Shown one piece after another: positions 1 through 6,098 of a stretch of DNA of 6,098 nt. The first letter of the stretch is position 1. Each line of letters opens with the position of its first letter. The stretch lies in contig DAIEQP010000209.1 in NCBI GenBank assembly GCA_027347805.1, positions 1 to 6,098 of the forward strand, read 5' to 3'. The notes under the pieces are model-generated. The model did not search any database. It worked only from the letters and a program-made list of their open reading frames with translations, and had not been told where the DNA came from. The translations under genes and the position numbers were made by a program. Source of the DNA: Ignavibacteria bacterium. Its GTDB lineage: Bacteria > Bacteroidota > Ignavibacteria > Ignavibacteriales > Melioribacteraceae.

Positions 1-983
1 AGTGAAATTGCAGAGCGAATGACTCCTGATGAGCGGACAATTCCGATGAATCCGGCCATTGCAATTGCACCAATACCAATATGACGGACATAATTTCTAA
101 AAATTTGCTCTGCCGACATATCTTTGATAAACAAAGTAACGCCTGATCCAATAGTAACGGTTAATTGATCGCCGAAATAAGAGATTAGCGGAACGAATAC
201 GAAGTATGATAAAAATGATCCGGCAACAATTATTGTTGAATATTTCAATCCAATCACATAACCCAAGCCAACAACAGCAGCGCTAGTGTTTAATCTAAAA
301 ACCAGTTTGTATTTATCTGCAAGCATCTGGCCAACTCCAACAACACGGGATGTAAATATCTCAGCCCAGCTGCCAAAAGTAGCAACAACAAAATCATAAA
401 TACCGCCAATTAATCCGCTCACAACAAGCACAAATGCCTGGTTGCCTCCCTTTTCACCGGCGACTAAAATTTCGGTTGTAGCAGTTCCTTCCGGAAATGG
501 AAGTTTGCCATGCATCTCGCTAACGAAATATTTTCTAAAAGGAACTAGAAATAAAATTCCTAAAAATCCTCCGAGCAATGACGCAAAAAACATCTGAAAA
601 AAAGTTGCCTGCAAATTCAATATATAAATTCCGGGCAGAACAAAAATAGCTCCTGCAACGACTGCTCCTGATGAAGAACCAATTGATTGAATAATTACAT
701 TCTGCCCCATTCCCTCCTGCTTTTTCAGCAGAGTAGTTAATCCAACGGCAAGAATTGCTATTGGAATAGCCGCTTCAAAAACCTGCCCGACTTTCAATCC
801 AAGATATGCAGCGGCAGCAGAAAAAATCACAGCCATCAAAATTCCCGTCAACACAGAATATGTAGTTACTTCTGGAACAATTTTAGTTGGGGGCATTATC
901 GGAACATATTCTTCACCGGGTTTTAATTCGGTATATGCATTTGATGGTAATCCGCTTGAAATTGGTTTTTCTTGTGAACTCAT
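1..983 (-). CDS. OPT-family oligopeptide transporter, N-terminal half (cut by window edge)
   Basis: This is an inner-membrane transporter of the oligopeptide transporter (OPT) family, whose members carry small peptides or metal chelates into the cell, usually with protons. The 327 visible residues begin with a soluble leader containing YVPIMPPTKIVPEVT, followed by hydrophobic segments near residues 44-62, 71-87, 97-122, 131-148, 183-204, 236-268 and 303-320. Family-like stretches include QNVIIQSIGSSSGAVVAG (95-112) and LPFPEGTATTEIL (161-173), both typical of prokaryotic OPT proteins. These are usually about 600-680 residues long, so roughly half the gene lies beyond position 1. The ATG at 981-983 is chosen because GGAGAG lies three bases upstream (987-992 on the plus strand). 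The gene follows the 254-residue membrane protein gene on the same strand after 116 bp and may share its transcript. The substrate cannot be told from sequence. Family assignment is confident; peptide versus metal-chelate transport is open. Confidence 0.9.
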   Translation of the reverse strand, partial: MSSQEKPISSGLPSNAYTELKPGEEYVPIMPPTKIVPEVTTYSVLTGILMAVIFSAAAAYLGLKVGQVFEAAIPIAILAVGLTTLLKKQEGMGQNVIIQSIGSSSGAVVAGAIFVLPGIYILNLQATFFQMFFASLLGGFLGILFLVPFRKYFVSEMHGKLPFPEGTATTEILVAGEKGGNQAFVLVVSGLIGGIYDFVVATFGSWAEIFTSRVVGVGQMLADKYKLVFRLNTSAAVVGLGYVIGLKYSTIIVAGSFLSYFVFVPLISYFGDQLTVTIGSGVTLFIKDMSAEQIFRNYVRHIGIGAIAMAGFIGIVRSSGVIRSAIS

Positions 984-1099
984 TTGCTCTCCAATTTTTT
1001 AAAAAATAAAATTGCACACAGGTTTAACTGATCAAAAAGATTAAAACTAATTTTCATCAGTGTCAATCCGTTTTTCTGTGTCAACTGCGTTTTATTAAA
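984..1099 (-). promoter_or_regulatory. Intergenic gap with interrupted inverted repeat and possible weak promoter
   Basis: This 116-bp gap separates the 254-residue membrane protein gene from the OPT gene. On the plus strand CTGAT (1028-1032), one unpaired C, and AAAA (1034-1037) face TTTT (1051-1054), one unpaired C, and ATCAG (1056-1060), giving a nine-pair arm interrupted by a C-C mismatch around a 13-base loop. On the minus strand a TTGACA (1061-1066) lies just upstream of this repeat, but the best -10 at 17 bases (TAATCT, 1038-1043) matches only half of TATAAT and no TAnnTTTG is present. It may be a leader hairpin, an operator or chance in A+T-rich DNA. The OPT ribosome binding site lies at the low-coordinate end. 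Confidence 0.25.
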
Positions 1100-1864
1100 T
1101 TAAACGCTATGAGGGATCATATAAACAATTAACATTAACAGTGCAGCAAGTATTACAAATAATTTTGGCATCTGGTTTTTCTTTATCATATAATAAGCAA
1201 CTATCCAGCCGACAAAAGCAATCAATGTTTTGTTATCTGTAATATCGTTGCCGAATGGAATTCCGCCCCACATCTGACCGAATGCGTACCAATTCATTGC
1301 AAATCCTAATGGAAATCCTCCGATAAATAAAACGGCAAGTGTCCATATTGAATATTTTTTTAAATTCGGAACAGGAGCAAATCCTTCAAAAGCAGTTCTT
1401 GTAGAAAGCATCATCGCCAAAAACATAGCAATTATATGAGGGATTAAAACCCAAGGCGGAACATCACCTTTAAATCTCATAACAATAGTTTTTCCATCAG
1501 GAATCATTGCCTGGTTTCCAGCTTTGGATAGTTCAATAAAATATTCAACTTTTTCCAGCGGAGCCTGGGCAGGAATTTCCGCTTTTAAAATTTTATTTCC
1601 TTTCATCTCAGCAACATAGAATTCATCAAGAGTTTTATATTTTCTCCATTTCACAATTGCTTTAATTTCAGGATCGCCGGTTTCCAATTCAACAACATAA
1701 TTAGAAGTTGAAACATGGCTCCTTTCAAGTTTGTAAACTATTTTTTTGTCTTCAAAAGTGATTTCTCCTTTCTTAGGATAAGTAGGGCCCGTCATTCTCT
1801 GAAAGATAGCCGAACCGGCAGTGATGATAAATGCAAGAATCCAAAACAAAACTGTTTTTTTCAT
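1100..1864 (-). CDS. Membrane protein of unknown function with an extracytoplasmic beta-rich domain
   Basis: I do not recognise a named family with a known function. The 254 residues start with a membrane anchor or uncleaved signal (about 4-20). Then comes a soluble stretch of about 110 residues (25-135) rich in alternating hydrophobic and charged residues, as in an Ig-like or fibronectin-like beta-sandwich, with TGPTYP at 25-30 and AEIPAQAPLEKVEYFIEL at 95-112. Four more hydrophobic segments follow near 137-154, 172-193, 213-227 and 233-251. Between the third and fourth helices lies a Gly- and Asn-rich loop, WGGIPFGNDITDNK (199-212), which looks like a conserved motif. His143 and His252 sit in or beside membrane segments, but no cofactor motif is clear. 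The soluble domain probably faces the periplasm. The start is the ATG at 1862-1864; the upstream AAAGG is weak and only three bases away. It is the promoter-proximal gene ahead of the OPT transporter, so a role with transport is possible but unproven. Confidence 0.85.
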   Translation of the reverse strand: MKKTVLFWILAFIITAGSAIFQRMTGPTYPKKGEITFEDKKIVYKLERSHVSTSNYVVELETGDPEIKAIVKWRKYKTLDEFYVAEMKGNKILKAEIPAQAPLEKVEYFIELSKAGNQAMIPDGKTIVMRFKGDVPPWVLIPHIIAMFLAMMLSTRTAFEGFAPVPNLKKYSIWTLAVLFIGGFPLGFAMNWYAFGQMWGGIPFGNDITDNKTLIAFVGWIVAYYMIKKNQMPKLFVILAALLMLIVYMIPHSV

Positions 1865-1894
1865 ATACCTTTATTTTTTGTTTAACAATTGGCT

Positions 1895-1925
1895 CAAACT
1901 TAGTGAATGGCGCTTTACGGAACAA
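1895..1925 (-). promoter_or_regulatory. Bacteroidota-type promoter for the membrane protein / OPT unit
   Basis: Read on the minus strand, TTG (1923-1925) is followed by 20 bases and then TAAGTTTG (1895-1902). This is an exact match to the -7 element TAnnTTTG, with a -33 TTG at usual spacing, as described for the primary sigma factor of Bacteroides. It lies about 30 bases before the ATG at 1864, leaving a short leader. No competing TAnnTTTG is seen on this strand in the region. The match is seen directly; its use as a promoter is inferred. Confidence 0.6.
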
Positions 1926-1938
1926 TCATTTTTTCTTT

Positions 1939-1965
1939 TTGAATCTTGATATTTGATTCAAGATT
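1939..1965. repeat. Inverted repeat with two overlapping pairings in the divergent promoter region
   Basis: AATCTTGA (1942-1949) and TCAAGATT (1958-1965) form a perfect 8-bp inverted repeat around an 8-base spacer. The same DNA also holds a second perfect pair in a shifted register: TTGAATC (1939-1945) with GATTCAA (1955-1961). It lies between the divergently read membrane-protein gene and gmhA, upstream of the minus-strand -33 element. The shape fits a regulator operator; there is no T-run that would make it a terminator. The spacer includes GATATTTG (1948-1955), one base off TAnnTTTG on the gmhA strand, so a regulator bound here could block a gmhA promoter. Confidence 0.45.
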
Positions 1966-2009
1966 ATGGCTTCATAAAATAAAACTTTCATATTTTGCAG
2001 TTAGATATT

Positions 2010-2013
2010 GAGG
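2010..2013 (+). promoter_or_regulatory. Ribosome binding site that fixes the gmhA start
   Basis: GAGG lies five bases before the ATG at 2019-2021, ideal Shine-Dalgarno spacing. The in-frame TTG at 1995, eight codons upstream, has no purine-rich site before it, so the ATG is preferred. Confidence 0.7.
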
Positions 2014-2018
2014 CTAAA

Positions 2019-2603
2019 ATGTTTGACAAAGAAAAATTTATCGTCGATTCATTAAAAGACAGTGCCGACGTAAAATTAAAAATTTTTGAATCGTGCAAAA
2101 CTGAATTACTCATAGCTGTTCAGAGTATAGTGGATTCTTTCCGTAACGGTAAAAAACTGCTTCTTTGCGGCAACGGAGGAAGTGCTGCCGACTGCCAGCA
2201 TTTAGCAACCGAATTTGTCATTCGTCTTAGTCACCATATTCAAAGACCTTCATTGCCGGCTATTGCGCTTACTACTGATACATCCAATCTTACTGCGGGC
2301 GGAAACGATATCGGTTGGGAAAATGTTTTTGCAAGAACTATTCAAGGATTAGGAAATGAAGGTGATGTTCTGATTGCAATTTCAACAAGCGGCAATTCAC
2401 CCAACATTATCAAAGCTGTTGAACAGGCGCACGAAAAGAAAATTTTGGTTGTTGGTTTTCTTGGCGGCAATGGCGGTAAATTAAAAGATAAAGTAGATCT
2501 TCCAATTATAATTCCTTCTACTAATACACAGAGGATCCAGGAAGGTCACATTACAGTTGGTCATATAATTTGCGAACTTGTTGAAACAGAACTTTACGGA
2601 TAA
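2019..2603 (+). CDS. gmhA: Sedoheptulose-7-phosphate isomerase (phosphoheptose isomerase)
   Basis: This cytoplasmic SIS-domain enzyme converts D-sedoheptulose 7-phosphate to D-glycero-D-manno-heptose 7-phosphate, the first step toward the ADP- or GDP-heptose used in lipopolysaccharide core, S-layer or other surface glycans. Starting at the ATG, the protein has 194 residues, close to the 192 of E. coli GmhA. CGNGGSAADCQHLATEF (50-66) is the family signature. His61 and Glu65 align with the zinc and catalytic residues H61 and E65 of E. coli, and Gln174 and His182 in QEGHITVGH align with Q172 and H180. The SIS phosphate-binding loop ISTSGNS is at 121-127. Retention of all four metal ligands favours GmhA over the related DnaA-binding protein DiaA. 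No other heptose gene (hldE, gmhB, hldD) is in view. It is divergent from the membrane-protein gene, and tex follows after 96 bp. A start at TTG 1995 would add eight residues and is less likely. Confidence 0.93.
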   Translation: MFDKEKFIVDSLKDSADVKLKIFESCKTELLIAVQSIVDSFRNGKKLLLCGNGGSAADCQHLATEFVIRLSHHIQRPSLPAIALTTDTSNLTAGGNDIGWENVFARTIQGLGNEGDVLIAISTSGNSPNIIKAVEQAHEKKILVVGFLGGNGGKLKDKVDLPIIIPSTNTQRIQEGHITVGHIICELVETELYG

Positions 2604-2617
2604 ATTTCTATTTCCAT

Positions 2618-2638
2618 AAGCAACAATCTGCTTTTTTT
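2618..2638 (+). terminator. Possible weak intrinsic terminator after gmhA
   Basis: AAGCA (2618-2622) can pair with TGCTT (2629-2633) around a six-base loop, followed directly by a run of T to 2638. The five-pair stem has only two G-C pairs, so termination would be inefficient at best and read-through into tex is plausible. Confidence 0.3.
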
Positions 2639-2699
2639 CAAGTGGATTTTTTCTTTTCATTCTCTTTGATTTGCACTCCCAATTTATTTCCGGAGAAAC

Positions 2700-4865
2700 A
2701 TGAATATACCATTAGTTATTGCAAAAGAACTTAACATTACAGAAAAACAAGTTGTTACAGTAATAAACTTATTTAGCGAAGGTGCGACTGTTCCTTTTGT
2801 TGCCCGCTACCGAAAAGAACATACAGGCGGATTGGATGAAGATTATTTGAGAAATATTGAAGACCGCCTGAGTTATTTAACAATACTTGAAGAAAGAAAG
2901 CAGACAGTATTAAAAAGCATTGAAGAGCAGGGAAAACTTACTGAAGAATTGAGGAATAAAATTGTTGAGGCAACAAAACTTCAGGAAGTTGAAGATCTTT
3001 ATCTTCCGTATAAACCCAAACGTAAAACACGCGGAACAATTGCAAAAGCAAAAGGTCTTGAACCTTTGGCCTTATTTATTTTAGCAAATCCAAAGTATGA
3101 TGGTATCTTTGATGAAATTCTATCTCAATATATAAATGAAGAGCTTGGTGTTAATACAATTGAAGATGCTTTACAAGGCGCAAAGGATATTATTGCAGAA
3201 ATGATTTCTGAAAGTGCCGATGTCCGCCAGGTTACAAGAGAAGTTTTATATGACGATGCTTTGTTAGTATCCTCCGAAGCAGATGCAAAAACTCAAAAAG
3301 CAGCAAATGCAAAAGATGTTTACCAGACTTATCACAACTTTAGTTGTCCGCTGAACAAAATAAAACAATATCAGACGCTGGCGATAAATCGCGGGGAGAA
3401 GGAAGGATTTTTAAAAGTCATTCTCAGTTTTAATCAACCGGGTGTATTAACAGCTATTTACGAAAAATATTTTGAATACGATGAATCTGTGTTTGATGAA
3501 ATCCTCGAAGAAGTTGTAGAGGATTCTTTTCTCAGATTAATTCTCCCATCTATTGAGCGTGAACTGAGAAATCAATTAACAGAAGAAGCTGATTTACATG
3601 CGATAGAAATTTTCGCATCAAATCTTCGCCAGCTTTTACTCCAGCCCCCGATTAATAATAGAATGATTCTTGGTATTGATCCCGGTTTTGTATCAGGTTC
3701 TAAACTTGCTGTGATTGATACAACAGGAAAGTACATTGAAGGTGCTACAATCTATCCGCATCCGCCGCAGCAAAAAATTGAAGCCGCAAAAAAGATTTTG
3801 CTTGATATGATTAATCGCCACAAAGTAAATTTAATTGCCATAGGAAACGGTACAGCAAGCAGAGAAACCGAGCAGCTTGTTGCAGATTTAATCAAAGAAA
3901 ACAAACTAAAAATTCATTACCTGATTGTTAGTGAAGCGGGCGCTTCTGTTTACTCGGCAAGTGAAGTTGCCAAATCGGAATTCCCTGATCTTGAAGCAAG
4001 CCAGCGCGGAAATATTTCAATTGCGCGACGTGTTCTCGATCCTCTCGCTGAACTTGTTAAGATTGATCCAAAATCAATTGGAGTTGGATTATACCAGCAC
4101 GATGTAGATCAGAAATTATTAATGAAGAAACTCGACGATGTTGTAGAAAGCTGTGTAAACTATGTAGGCGTTGATGTAAACACTGCATCTGCTTCCCTGC
4201 TTACATATGTTTCGGGATTGAACAAACGTGTTGCAAATAATTTGATAAAACATCGTGAGAAGATAGGCAGATTTAAAAACCGTCAGCAGCTAATGGAAGT
4301 AACTGGTATGGGAGAAAAAGCTTTTGAACAGTGTGCGGGATTTTTGAGAATTCCAAACGGAGATAATCCACTTGACAACACTTCAATTCATCCCGAATCT
4401 TATGATGCAACTACAAAACTCTTAAAACTTTGTGAACTCTCTACAACTCACATAAATGAAAAAGGAAATCTTGTTGAGCTTTTTGTAAAAACAAAAGGTT
4501 CTGCAAAAATCGCTGATCAGATTGGAGTTGGAGAACCAACATTGATTGATATTCTTGATAACTTGAAAAAACCAGGACGAGATCCCCGTGAAGAAATGCC
4601 GGCCCCAATTCTTAGAAGTGATGTATTGAAAATGGAAGATCTTCAGGAAGGAATGAAATTGAAAGGTACCGTTCGTAATGTTGTTGATTTTGGTGCTTTT
4701 GTTGATATTGGTGTTAAGCAGGATGGTCTTCTTCATATCTCTCAAATTGCTAATAAGTATGTGAAAAATCCCCTTGAACTTTTAAAAGTCGGAGATATAA
4801 TCGATGTAACTGTTGTTGGAATTGATATTCCAAAACAAAGAATTGCATTGAGTATGATTAAGTAA
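2700..4865 (+). CDS. tex: Tex, S1-domain RNA-binding transcription accessory protein
   Basis: Tex is a conserved cytoplasmic nucleic-acid-binding protein related to the eukaryotic elongation factor Spt6. It influences transcription and expression of some virulence genes, though its precise job is unsettled. At 721 residues it is close to Bacillus YdcI and somewhat shorter than the roughly 770-790 residues of proteobacterial Tex. The order is: helical Tex N-terminal region (1 to about 190, with PFVARYRKEHTGGLDE near 32-47 and LYLPYKPKRKTRGTIA near 101-116); central helices; a YqgF/RNase H-like domain from about 322, opening with MILGIDPGF (Asp327) and including IGNGTASRETEQL; a helix-hairpin-helix region (about 491-551); and a C-terminal S1 domain (about 650-721, GTVRNVVDFGAFVDIG then DGLLHIS). 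The ATG is preceded by GGAG (2692-2695) four bases upstream. The frame is intact with no missing domain. It lies 96 bp after gmhA, with no functional link evident, and ends at a strong terminator. Confidence 0.97.
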   Translation: MNIPLVIAKELNITEKQVVTVINLFSEGATVPFVARYRKEHTGGLDEDYLRNIEDRLSYLTILEERKQTVLKSIEEQGKLTEELRNKIVEATKLQEVEDLYLPYKPKRKTRGTIAKAKGLEPLALFILANPKYDGIFDEILSQYINEELGVNTIEDALQGAKDIIAEMISESADVRQVTREVLYDDALLVSSEADAKTQKAANAKDVYQTYHNFSCPLNKIKQYQTLAINRGEKEGFLKVILSFNQPGVLTAIYEKYFEYDESVFDEILEEVVEDSFLRLILPSIERELRNQLTEEADLHAIEIFASNLRQLLLQPPINNRMILGIDPGFVSGSKLAVIDTTGKYIEGATIYPHPPQQKIEAAKKILLDMINRHKVNLIAIGNGTASRETEQLVADLIKENKLKIHYLIVSEAGASVYSASEVAKSEFPDLEASQRGNISIARRVLDPLAELVKIDPKSIGVGLYQHDVDQKLLMKKLDDVVESCVNYVGVDVNTASASLLTYVSGLNKRVANNLIKHREKIGRFKNRQQLMEVTGMGEKAFEQCAGFLRIPNGDNPLDNTSIHPESYDATTKLLKLCELSTTHINEKGNLVELFVKTKGSAKIADQIGVGEPTLIDILDNLKKPGRDPREEMPAPILRSDVLKMEDLQEGMKLKGTVRNVVDFGAFVDIGVKQDGLLHISQIANKYVKNPLELLKVGDIIDVTVVGIDIPKQRIALSMIK

Positions 4866-4871
4866 GTATCT

Positions 4872-4910
4872 AAAAAGGATCGCTGCTTTTAATCTGCAAC
4901 GATCCTTTTT
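4872..4910 (+). terminator. Strong intrinsic terminator of tex
   Basis: AAAAAGGATCG (4872-4882) pairs perfectly with CGATCCTTTTT (4900-4910). Inside, TGC (4884-4886) can pair with GCA (4896-4898) across one mismatch, closing a nine-base loop. The T-run is part of the stem base, and the matching A-run on the left means the hairpin could also stop transcription from the other strand. It starts seven bases after the tex stop codon and separates tex from the aconitase gene. Confidence 0.85.
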
Positions 4911-4937
4911 ATCAGTATCATCTGCATTCCATTTCAT

Positions 4938-4969
4938 TTCTTATTCCATTCAAAAATTTTTTATCTTTG
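4938..4969 (+). promoter_or_regulatory. Bacteroidota-type promoter for the aconitase gene
   Basis: TATCTTTG (4962-4969) is an exact TAnnTTTG -7 element, 27 bases before the aconitase ATG. The -33 side is poor: TTC (4938-4940), 21 bases upstream, is the nearest thing to TTG. An A/T tract (4952-4962) lies between. Its position between the tex terminator and the next ribosome binding site supports a real promoter, giving aconitase its own transcript with a leader of about 20 bases. Confidence 0.6.
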
Positions 4970-4996
4970 TACACTTTACAAATAACTGAGGTTACA

Positions 4997-6098
4997 ATGA
5001 CAGCCAATATAGACATGATTAAGAAAGTGTATGCAAACTTTCAGAAGAAAGTTGATGCGGCAAGCAGCGTTGTAGGAAGACCGCTTACCTATGCAGAAAA
5101 AATTCTTTACTCACATTTGTGGGAAAAACCAGCACGTGAATTTTTAGGTGGAAAAGATTTTGCAGACTTTGCACCCGATCGTGTCGCGATGCAGGATGCA
5201 ACAGCGCAAATGGCAATGCTCCAATTTATGCATGCTGGAAGAAAAGAAGCCGCAGTTCCGGCAACGGCACATGCAGATCATTTAATCGTCGCTCAAAACG
5301 GATCAAAGGAAGATTTGGAAAGTGCTATAAATGAAAATAGAGAAGTTTATGATTTCCTTGCTACAATTACACAGCGTTATGGTGTTGGATTCTGGAGACC
5401 TGGTGCTGGCATTATTCACCAGGTGATTTTGGAAAACTATGCATTCCCGGGTGGAATGATGATCGGTTCCGATTCACACACACCAAATGCCGGCGGGCTT
5501 GGAATGATAGCGATTGGTGTTGGCGGTGCAGATGTTGTTGATGTTATGGCAGGAATGCCATGGGAACTAAAATGGCCTAAACTTATCGGCGTTAAATTAA
5601 GTGGTAAACTTTCCGGCTGGACTTCCCCAAAAGATGTTATTCTTAAACTTACCGGCTTGTTAACAGTTAAAGGCGGTACCGGAGCAATTGTAGAATATTT
5701 TGGTGAGGGAACTAAATCAATTTCCTGTACTGGCAAAGCTACAATTTGCAACATGGGTGCAGAAATTGGGGCAACATGTTCTGTATTTCCATTTGATGAA
5801 AAGATGGCTGCATATTTAGAAAAAACAGACCGCGCCGATGTTGCAAAACTCGCTAGAAAAAACGCAAATGTGTTAAAAGCTGATGAAGATGTTTATTCAA
5901 ATCCTGAAAAATATTATAACCAGGTTATAGAAATAAATCTTGATGAACTTGAACCTCATTTGAACGGACCATTCACACCAGACCGTGCATGGCCGATTTC
6001 TAAAATGAAAGAAGCCGTTGTTGAAAATAATTTCCCGGATAAATTAAGTGTTGCATTAATTGGAAGCTGTACAAATTCAAGTTATGAAGATATTGACC
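4997..6098 (+). CDS. acn: Aconitate hydratase, mitochondrial type, N-terminal part (cut by window edge)
   Basis: Aconitase isomerises citrate to isocitrate through cis-aconitate in the TCA cycle, using a [4Fe-4S] cluster. The 367 visible residues resemble animal mitochondrial aconitase more than the longer bacterial AcnA/IRP1 type or AcnB. Key residues of the pig enzyme are recognisable: Gln66 (pig Q72) in AMQDATAQ, Asp94-His95 (D100-H101) in AHADHLI, His141 (H147) in GAGIIHQ, and Asp159-Ser160-His161 (D165-S166-H167) in GSDSHTPNAGG. GWTSPKDVIL, TVKGGTGAIVEYFGEG and TICNMGAEIGAT are also family hallmarks. Cys358 in GSCTNSSYED is the first cluster ligand; the other two (pig C421 and C424) and the C-terminal swivel domain lie past the window. 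The mitochondrial-type protein is about 750-780 residues, so nearly half is seen. There is no targeting peptide; the ATG has GAGG (4988-4991) five bases upstream. It has its own promoter after the tex terminator, so it is probably transcribed separately. Confidence 0.96.
   Translation, partial: MTANIDMIKKVYANFQKKVDAASSVVGRPLTYAEKILYSHLWEKPAREFLGGKDFADFAPDRVAMQDATAQMAMLQFMHAGRKEAAVPATAHADHLIVAQNGSKEDLESAINENREVYDFLATITQRYGVGFWRPGAGIIHQVILENYAFPGGMMIGSDSHTPNAGGLGMIAIGVGGADVVDVMAGMPWELKWPKLIGVKLSGKLSGWTSPKDVILKLTGLLTVKGGTGAIVEYFGEGTKSISCTGKATICNMGAEIGATCSVFPFDEKMAAYLEKTDRADVAKLARKNANVLKADEDVYSNPEKYYNQVIEINLDELEPHLNGPFTPDRAWPISKMKEAVVENNFPDKLSVALIGSCTNSSYEDID

Noticed and set aside
1991..1997. 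TATTTTG as a gmhA -7 element
   Set aside because: It is one base short of TAnnTTTG and no good -33 element could be placed, so it is mentioned only in the start-site argument.
2661..2673. Possible tex promoter: TCTCTTTG (2661-2668) or TTGATTTG (2666-2673)
   Set aside because: Each misses the key A of TAnnTTTG and has no TTG at the right distance upstream. tex could instead be transcribed from upstream of gmhA.
3925..4107. 60-codon open frame on the plus strand
   Set aside because: It overlaps the highly conserved YqgF-to-HhH linker of tex in another frame, and no ribosome binding site supports it.
4422..4745. 107-codon open frame on the minus strand
   Set aside because: It lies wholly inside tex, antisense to the HhH-to-S1 part, which is conserved coding sequence. 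Its product is low-complexity, rich in N, K, F and I, with no domain.
5437..5754. 105-codon open frame on the minus strand, rich in P, S and T
   Set aside because: It is antisense to the conserved aconitase active-site region; the Pro/Ser/Thr composition is what Gly- and Asp-rich codons give when read on the other strand.
1..6098. CRISPR array, tRNA/rRNA genes, insertion sequences, toxin-antitoxin or defence genes
   Set aside because: I saw no regularly spaced repeats, no tRNA-like cloverleaf or CCA end, no transposase motifs or terminal repeats, and no small gene pairs. Nearly all the DNA is accounted for by five genes and short intergenic regions.

Overview
The window is ordinary, A+T-rich bacterial chromosome with five protein genes, two on the minus strand and three on the plus strand. 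They point to the Bacteroidota/Chlorobiota/Ignavibacteriota (FCB) group. Two clear matches to the Bacteroidota-type -7 promoter element TAnnTTTG lie in front of genes. A mitochondrial-type aconitase occurs next to a Tex protein. GmhA implies a heptose-containing surface glycan, so probably a Gram-negative cell. Ignavibacteria-like is my best guess. It is an inference from gene style, not from a marker gene.

Left part, minus strand: a 254-residue membrane protein of unknown function (1100-1864) is followed 116 bp downstream by the first half of an OPT-family oligopeptide/metal-chelate transporter (983 to the window edge). They are probably one transcription unit, read from a Bacteroidota-type promoter at about 1895-1925.

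Centre: a 154-bp divergent intergenic region (1865-2018) carries that promoter and a perfect 8-bp inverted repeat that can also pair in a second register. It is followed on the plus strand by gmhA (sedoheptulose-7-phosphate isomerase, start corrected to the ATG at 2019) and, 96 bp later, by tex (S1/HhH/YqgF nucleic-acid-binding protein). A strong, symmetrical intrinsic terminator closes tex.

Right part: a promoter with TATCTTTG precedes an aconitase gene that runs off the window after the first iron-sulphur cysteine.

The genes do not form one pathway. They cover transport (OPT), surface-sugar precursor synthesis (gmhA), nucleic-acid housekeeping (tex) and the TCA cycle (aconitase). I found no CRISPR array, mobile element, tRNA, rRNA, toxin-antitoxin pair or defence locus, and no sign of a new multi-gene system. 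The least explained items are the 254-residue membrane protein and the inverted repeat in the divergent region.
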